Positions 6,679 through 9,886 of a stretch of DNA of 9,886 bases are shown in pieces. The notes beneath the pieces were generated by a model that ran no database searches, was not told the DNA's origin, and saw only the letters and a program-made list of their open reading frames with translations. The position numbers were made by a program, and so were the translations under genes. This stretch comes from Flavobacteriaceae bacterium. Lineage in GTDB: Bacteria > Bacteroidota > Bacteroidia > Flavobacteriales > Flavobacteriaceae. Every line of letters starts with the position of its first letter. Position 1 is the first letter of the stretch. Location: NCBI GenBank assembly GCA_018662905.1, contig JABJFE010000013.1, positions 1 through 9,886 on the forward strand, in the 5' to 3' direction.

Positions 6679-7267
6679 AATTTATTTCTAGTGAAATAGT
6701 TTGTAAAATTTCGTCTCGACCTAATTTTGACTTTGATGAGCTAACAAAATGTTCTGGATGAATACCAATATCATTAAATAAAATTTCAAGATATTTTTCT
6801 GGATTTTCAATAAATTCTTTTTTGTTTAATTTATCAGCTTTTGTAAAAATAATTTTAAACTGAATATTATTTTGGTTAAGCCATAGCATAAATTCTATGT
6901 CAATTTTTTGAGGCTTTAAGCGTATGTCTATAAGTACAAATGTTAATTTAATACTAGTTCTATTTAAAAAATAATCTGTTATTATTTCTTCAATTTTTCT
7001 TTTTTCTTTTTTTGATTTTCTTGCAAAACCATAACCGGGTAAGTCAACTAAAAACCATTTTTTATTTATTAAAAAATGATTGACTAGTAATGTTTTGCCA
7101 GGCGTTCCGGAAATTTTAGCTAATTTTTTGCTATTTGTTAATGAGTTTATTAATGAAGATTTACCTACATTCGATCTTCCTATAAACGCAAATTCATTAA
7201 ATTTTTGATCAGGACAGTCTATTGATTTTGAGCTACTTTTAATAAAGCTTGAGGATAAAATTTTCAT
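6665..7267 (-). CDS. engB: Ribosome biogenesis GTP-binding protein EngB (YsxC/YihA)
   Basis: EngB is a small cytoplasmic TRAFAC-class GTPase needed for assembly of the large ribosomal subunit. All G motifs are present: G1 GRSNVGKSS (30-38), a G2-region threonine in TPGKT (55-59), G3 DLPGYG (75-80), G4 TKAD (142-145) and G5 around SSSKS (176-180). The basic switch region FARKSKKEKRK follows G3 as usual for the family. The length of 200 residues is typical. The ATG at 7267-7265 gives a standard N-terminus before the G1 strand. It lies 3 bases downstream of the alpha/beta hydrolase on the same strand, so the two are very probably one transcript. Its last 14 bases overlap the end of gldC on the opposite strand. 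Confidence 0.96.
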   Translation of the reverse strand: MKILSSSFIKSSSKSIDCPDQKFNEFAFIGRSNVGKSSLINSLTNSKKLAKISGTPGKTLLVNHFLINKKWFLVDLPGYGFARKSKKEKRKIEEIITDYFLNRTSIKLTFVLIDIRLKPQKIDIEFMLWLNQNNIQFKIIFTKADKLNKKEFIENPEKYLEILFNDIGIHPEHFVSSSKSKLGRDEILQTISLEINSTKV

Positions 7268-7270
7268 ATG

Positions 7271-8038
7271 TCATAGTTTGTTTTCTATGAACCATTCATA
7301 AACCGTGTTATTGAATTTTTCTGGATGTTCCATCATAGGAGCATGACCACATTTTTCAAACCAAAACAATTTTGAATTTGGTAATAGTTTATTAAATTCT
7401 TTTGCCACTTCGGGAGGAGTGACACTATCATTTTCTCCCCAAATTAATGCTGTAGGTATACTTATTTTAGGGAGGTCTTTAGCCATATTATGTCTTATTG
7501 CACTTTTTGCAACTGCTAATATTTTTAAAACTTTTCTTCTGTCATTAACAGCTTCAAATACTTCATCAACTACTTCTTTTGTAGCTATTTCTGGTGAATA
7601 AAAAACATTTTGTGTTTTATTTTTTATAAAATCATAATCACCTCTTCTTGGATAAGTATCACCCATAGCATTTTCGTATAATCCAGAGCTGCCTGTTAAT
7701 ACTAGAGCTTTGGTGTTTAATGGGAATAATTTCGCATGAACTAATGCAACATGCCCTCCTAAAGAATTCCCTACTAAAATCACTTTTTTCAATCCTAATT
7801 TTTTAATGAAAGTATTAATATATTTTGCAAAAAACTTAACATTAGTATCTAGAAGCGATGCAGAATAAATAGGTAATTCGGGCATGAAAACTTGATAGCC
7901 TAAATCAGGAAATTTTTCTAAAAACCCTTTAAAATTTCCTAACCCTCCCATTAATCCATGTAGAACAATTATGGGATCCCCTTCTCCTCCTACTGTGTAT
8001 TTAAAACTATTATTTTCAATATAATTTAGATTACCCAC
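7271..8038 (-). CDS. Alpha/beta-fold hydrolase, substrate unknown
   Basis: The 255-residue protein is a compact single-domain alpha/beta hydrolase, predicted cytoplasmic with no signal peptide. The oxyanion-hole motif LHGLMGG begins at residue 26, the nucleophile elbow GNSLGG puts the catalytic serine at Ser92, the acid is probably Asp204 in WGENDSVTP, and the histidine is His232 in CGHAPMMEHPEKF. A cap region of about 120-185 lies between strands 6 and 7, as in the MhpC/PldB-like esterase and C-C hydrolase groups. The triad is complete, so it should be active, but the substrate cannot be inferred. It is the first gene of a leftward unit with engB (3-base gap) and is divergent from mraZ across 220 bases. 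The ATG at 8038-8036 is the natural start (MGNLNYIENNSFKYTVGGEGDPIIVLHG). Confidence 0.9.
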   Translation of the reverse strand: MGNLNYIENNSFKYTVGGEGDPIIVLHGLMGGLGNFKGFLEKFPDLGYQVFMPELPIYSASLLDTNVKFFAKYINTFIKKLGLKKVILVGNSLGGHVALVHAKLFPLNTKALVLTGSSGLYENAMGDTYPRRGDYDFIKNKTQNVFYSPEIATKEVVDEVFEAVNDRRKVLKILAVAKSAIRHNMAKDLPKISIPTALIWGENDSVTPPEVAKEFNKLLPNSKLFWFEKCGHAPMMEHPEKFNNTVYEWFIENKL

Positions 8039-8197
8039 TTTTTTATTTAAAAATTTTCACATTGCTAAGATAGTTATTTACAATTATAATAAATCCAACT
8101 TTATTTATTTATTAACCCACTTCTCAAAAAATTTAAAGTATTGTAAATGAGTTATTTAACTTCTTTATTTGTATACATATTATAAATTATTAACATT

Positions 8198-8227
8198 GTG
8201 GTAAAATGTGGTAAAATGTGGTAAAAT
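8198..8227 (+). promoter_or_regulatory. Three perfect tandem 10-bp repeats GTGGTAAAAT: probable MraZ operator
   Basis: Units lie at 8198-8207, 8208-8217 and 8218-8227, identical in all ten positions, ending 31 bases before the mraZ GTG start. MraZ regulators are known to bind short direct repeats with a 10-bp period (TGGGN plus 5-base spacer in E. coli) in their own promoter; here the core reads TGGTA with a 5-base spacer. The repeats overlap both possible promoter placements for mraZ, which fits autorepression of the dcw cluster. Binding itself is inferred. Confidence 0.8.
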
Positions 8228-8232
8228 TTCAA

Positions 8233-8240
8233 TATATTTG
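8233..8240 (+). promoter_or_regulatory. Candidate Bacteroidetes -7 element for the mraZ/dcw transcript (TATATTTG)
   Basis: TATATTTG fits TAnnTTTG exactly and lies 18 bases before the mraZ start. The expected -33 position falls on the second operator repeat (TGTG at 8207-8210, an imperfect TTTG). A competing placement is TTTG at 8168-8171 with TAACATTG at 8191-8198, spaced 19 bases but with one mismatch in the -7 element; that would place the start site within the repeats. Confidence 0.4.
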
Positions 8241-8258
8241 AGTTAAACCAAAATTGAT

Positions 8259-8723
8259 GTGATAAATCTGATAGGCACATATGAATGTAAGATTGACGTT
8301 AAAGGGCGCTTAATGCTTCCGGTTAATTTAAAAAAGCAATTAGGTAATCATTTAAATGAAAGCTTTATTGTTAAGAGGTCTGTATTTCAAAATTGTTTAG
8401 AAATTCATCCTTACTCTGAATGGAAATTAACCATGCAGAAGCTTAATAAGCTTAACAGGTTTGTAAAGAAAAATAATGATTTTATAAGAGGGTATAACGC
8501 TGGAGTTAGAATTATTGAGTTAGATAATAGTGGACGATTATTAATACCAAAAGATTTATCAAAATTATATTTTTCTAACAATGATATCGTACTTACATCT
8601 GCTATTAATATAATTGAAGTTTGGAGTAAAAATTCTTATGAAGAAGTTATTAGTGATACAAATTTAAATTTTGCAGATTTATCTGAAAGTGTAATGGGTA
8701 ATCAGTCGAACGATGTATCATAG
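8259..8723 (+). CDS. mraZ: Transcriptional regulator MraZ (first gene of the dcw cluster)
   Basis: MraZ is a DNA-binding regulator that forms ring oligomers and controls its own division and cell-wall cluster. It contains two SpoVT-AbrB-like halves, each with the DxxxR signature: DVKGR at residues 13-17 and DNSGR at 89-93, followed by the matching LMLP and LLIP strands. The length of 154 residues is normal. The GTG at 8259 is chosen because it yields MINLIGTYECKIDVKGR, the standard family N-terminus; the nearby ATG at 8257 runs straight into a TGA. No Shine-Dalgarno is visible. Three 10-bp direct repeats end 31 bases upstream and are the likely target of the protein. The 3' end overlaps rsmH by 11 bases, indicating co-transcription and probable translational coupling. 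Confidence 0.95.
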   Translation: MINLIGTYECKIDVKGRLMLPVNLKKQLGNHLNESFIVKRSVFQNCLEIHPYSEWKLTMQKLNKLNRFVKKNNDFIRGYNAGVRIIELDNSGRLLIPKDLSKLYFSNNDIVLTSAINIIEVWSKNSYEEVISDTNLNFADLSESVMGNQSNDVS

Positions 8724-9606
8724 TCCAGTAATGCCACTTGAGTCAATCCATAGCCTAGATATTTTAAGTGATGGAGTTTATGTTGATTTAACTTTTGGTG
8801 GAGGAGGTCATTCAAAATTAATATTAGACAACTTAAGTCGTTCTGGTAAATTGATAGCATTCGATCAAGATATAGATGCAATTAATAATAAAATTGATGA
8901 TTCAAGATTGATTTTAATAAATCAAAATTTTAAATTTTTAGAACAAAACTTAAAATACAATAATATTTTAAATATAGATGGTGTATTTGCAGACTTAGGA
9001 GTATCATCTCATCAATTTGATAGTGCTGAAAGAGGTTTTTCAATAAGATATGATTCTGTTATTGATATGAGAATGAACACTAATTCTTCATTTAATGCAC
9101 AACAAATATTAAATGAATATTCAGAAAGTCAAATTTCTAATATTCTATTTGAATATGCAGATTTAAGAAATTCAAAAGATATTGCAAAAACTATTGTTAA
9201 GGAAAGGTCTTTAAAAAAAATAACTAGAACTAGTCAGCTTAACGAAATACTTAATTCTTTTCTCCCTAAAGGATTTGAAAATAAAATTCTTGCTAAAGTG
9301 TATCAAGCTTTACGAATAGAGGTTAATCAAGAAATGCAAGCTCTTAAAGAAGTGTTATTACAGCTTCCTAACTTGGTTAAAAAAGGTGGAACAATTTCTT
9401 TTATTACTTACCATTCCGTTGAAGATAGAATTGTTAAAAGATTTATTCAAAATGGTTGTTTTGAATCCGAGTCTTCAAAAAATGAATTCGGAATTGCTGA
9501 TATTCCGTTCAAAAAAAAATTCAAATTCATAGTTCCATCATCAAAAGAAATTAAATCTAATAGTCGAGCTAGAAGTGCAAAATTAAGATCTGCAATAAAA
9601 ATATGA
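8713..9606 (+). CDS. rsmH: 16S rRNA (cytosine-1402 N4) methyltransferase RsmH (MraW)
   Basis: RsmH uses S-adenosylmethionine to methylate N4 of C1402 in 16S rRNA at the ribosomal P site. The N-terminus MYHSPVMPLES is a family hallmark. SAM-binding elements follow: VDLTFGGGGHS (24-34), FDQDIDA (50-56) and DLGVSSHQFD (94-103) with RGFSIRYDSVIDMRMN just after. VNQEMQAL and YHSVEDRIVKRFI (233-245) are the conserved C-terminal motifs, and the basic tail SNSRARSAKLRSA is typical. At 297 residues it is full length. It overlaps mraZ by 11 bases at its start and the ftsL-like gene by 4 bases (ATGA) at its end. A run of nine A at 9511-9519 lies near the 3' end with the frame intact. Confidence 0.96.
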   Translation: MYHSPVMPLESIHSLDILSDGVYVDLTFGGGGHSKLILDNLSRSGKLIAFDQDIDAINNKIDDSRLILINQNFKFLEQNLKYNNILNIDGVFADLGVSSHQFDSAERGFSIRYDSVIDMRMNTNSSFNAQQILNEYSESQISNILFEYADLRNSKDIAKTIVKERSLKKITRTSQLNEILNSFLPKGFENKILAKVYQALRIEVNQEMQALKEVLLQLPNLVKKGGTISFITYHSVEDRIVKRFIQNGCFESESSKNEFGIADIPFKKKFKFIVPSSKEIKSNSRARSAKLRSAIKI

Positions 9607-9886
9607 GAAATAGTTTAAAGAAAATAATATTAGGAAAATTTTTAATTAATGATGGATCAATTAAAAATTGGGGCTATGTCTTTTTTTTATTTACTATTTG
9701 TTTAATTATGATTTACTCCTCCCATTTAGTAGATAGTAAGATTATAAAAATAAGTGAATTAAAAAATGAAATCTCACTTCTTCAAAGCAATTTTATAAAT
9801 AAAAGAAAAGAAGTTATGATATTAAAAATGGAGTCTAATGTTTTAGTTGTGATGAATGATAGAAATATTGAAAGCTCAACTATTCC
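9603..9886 (+). CDS. ftsL: FtsL-like cell division protein, N-terminal part (3' end outside window)
   Basis: The frame opens with ATG at 9603, overlapping the rsmH stop as ATGA, and stays open to the window edge (94 complete codons). The product has a short basic cytoplasmic start, a single membrane segment at about 24-39 (rich in Phe, Leu and Ile) and then a charged helical stretch consistent with a periplasmic coiled coil (about 45-80). It closely resembles the Bacteroidetes FtsL-type protein as I remember it (GKFLIND, then KNWGYVFFLF, then LKMESNV). FtsL is a bitopic divisome protein that works with FtsB/DivIC and FtsQ to activate septal peptidoglycan synthesis. Position directly after mraZ-rsmH, where ftsL normally lies before the ftsI penicillin-binding protein gene, supports the call. 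The C-terminus cannot be assessed. Confidence 0.85.
   Translation, partial: MRNSLKKIILGKFLINDGSIKNWGYVFFLFTICLIMIYSSHLVDSKIIKISELKNEISLLQSNFINKRKEVMILKMESNVLVVMNDRNIESSTI

Larger units (their letters stand above)
8039..8258. other. Divergent intergenic region between the hydrolase-engB unit and the dcw cluster
   Basis: This is the largest non-coding gap in the window, 220 bases. Its right part holds the mraZ operator repeats and promoter candidates. Its left part (8039-8160) should contain the promoter of the leftward hydrolase-engB unit, but the best minus-strand match (TATAATTG at 8088-8081) has one mismatch to TAnnTTTG and no -33 partner, so I do not call it. I see no RNA gene or credible small ORF here. 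Confidence 0.6.

Noticed and set aside
6676..6690. Short inverted repeat TAGAA-TTTAT-TTCTA at the gldC/engB junction, considered as a terminator
   Set aside because: Only a 5-bp, mostly A-T stem with no T-run following on either strand; expected by chance at this base composition.
8147..8185. Small reading frame of 12 codons upstream of mraZ
   Set aside because: Too short, no initiation context and no recognisable product; it ends before the operator repeats.
8198..8227. Tandem repeat considered as a CRISPR fragment or a microsatellite
   Set aside because: Units are 10 bp without spacers, and the position directly before mraZ with helical phasing fits an operator much better.

Overview
The window is a stretch of a bacterial chromosome that is very AT-rich (roughly 70-75% A+T by eye), densely packed with genes and made almost entirely of core functions. 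Several signs point to Bacteroidetes, most likely a marine or otherwise streamlined member of the Flavobacteriia. It carries gldB and gldC, which are confined to that phylum. Its DnaG and FtsL are of the Bacteroidetes type. Shine-Dalgarno sequences are essentially absent before the genes, and candidate promoters carry the TAnnTTTG element used by the Bacteroidetes sigma factor. I see no insertion sequences, phage genes, CRISPR arrays, tRNAs or rRNAs.

Layout. Bases 2-4571 (+) form a tight co-directional run: the 3' part of queA (queuosine tRNA modification, cut by the window edge), rlmN (23S rRNA/tRNA adenine C2 methylation), a trans-polyprenyl diphosphate synthase (quinone side chain or undecaprenyl-type lipid) and dnaG (primase, TTG start). 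nadE (-) converges on dnaG with no base between the two stop codons. nadE diverges from gldB-gldC (+), a lipoprotein and a small soluble protein linked to gliding and type IX secretion, which overlap by one base. engB and an alpha/beta hydrolase (-) form a second leftward unit; engB overlaps the end of gldC by 14 bases. A 220-base divergent intergenic region leads into the division and cell-wall (dcw) cluster on the + strand: mraZ (GTG start), rsmH and the beginning of ftsL, each overlapping the next.

How the genes relate. The window joins translation quality (queA, rlmN, engB, rsmH), replication priming (dnaG), cofactor and isoprenoid supply (nadE, polyprenyl synthase), envelope and gliding functions (gldB, gldC) and the entry to cell division (mraZ, rsmH, ftsL). 

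I did not find a clearly novel system. The two most informative details are three perfect tandem 10-bp repeats (GTGGTAAAAT) before mraZ, a very good candidate for the MraZ autoregulatory operator, and a DnaG zinc-ribbon region in which all four metal-ligand positions are replaced by non-ligand residues (Ser, Ser, Asp, Ser) while the surrounding fold motif is retained.
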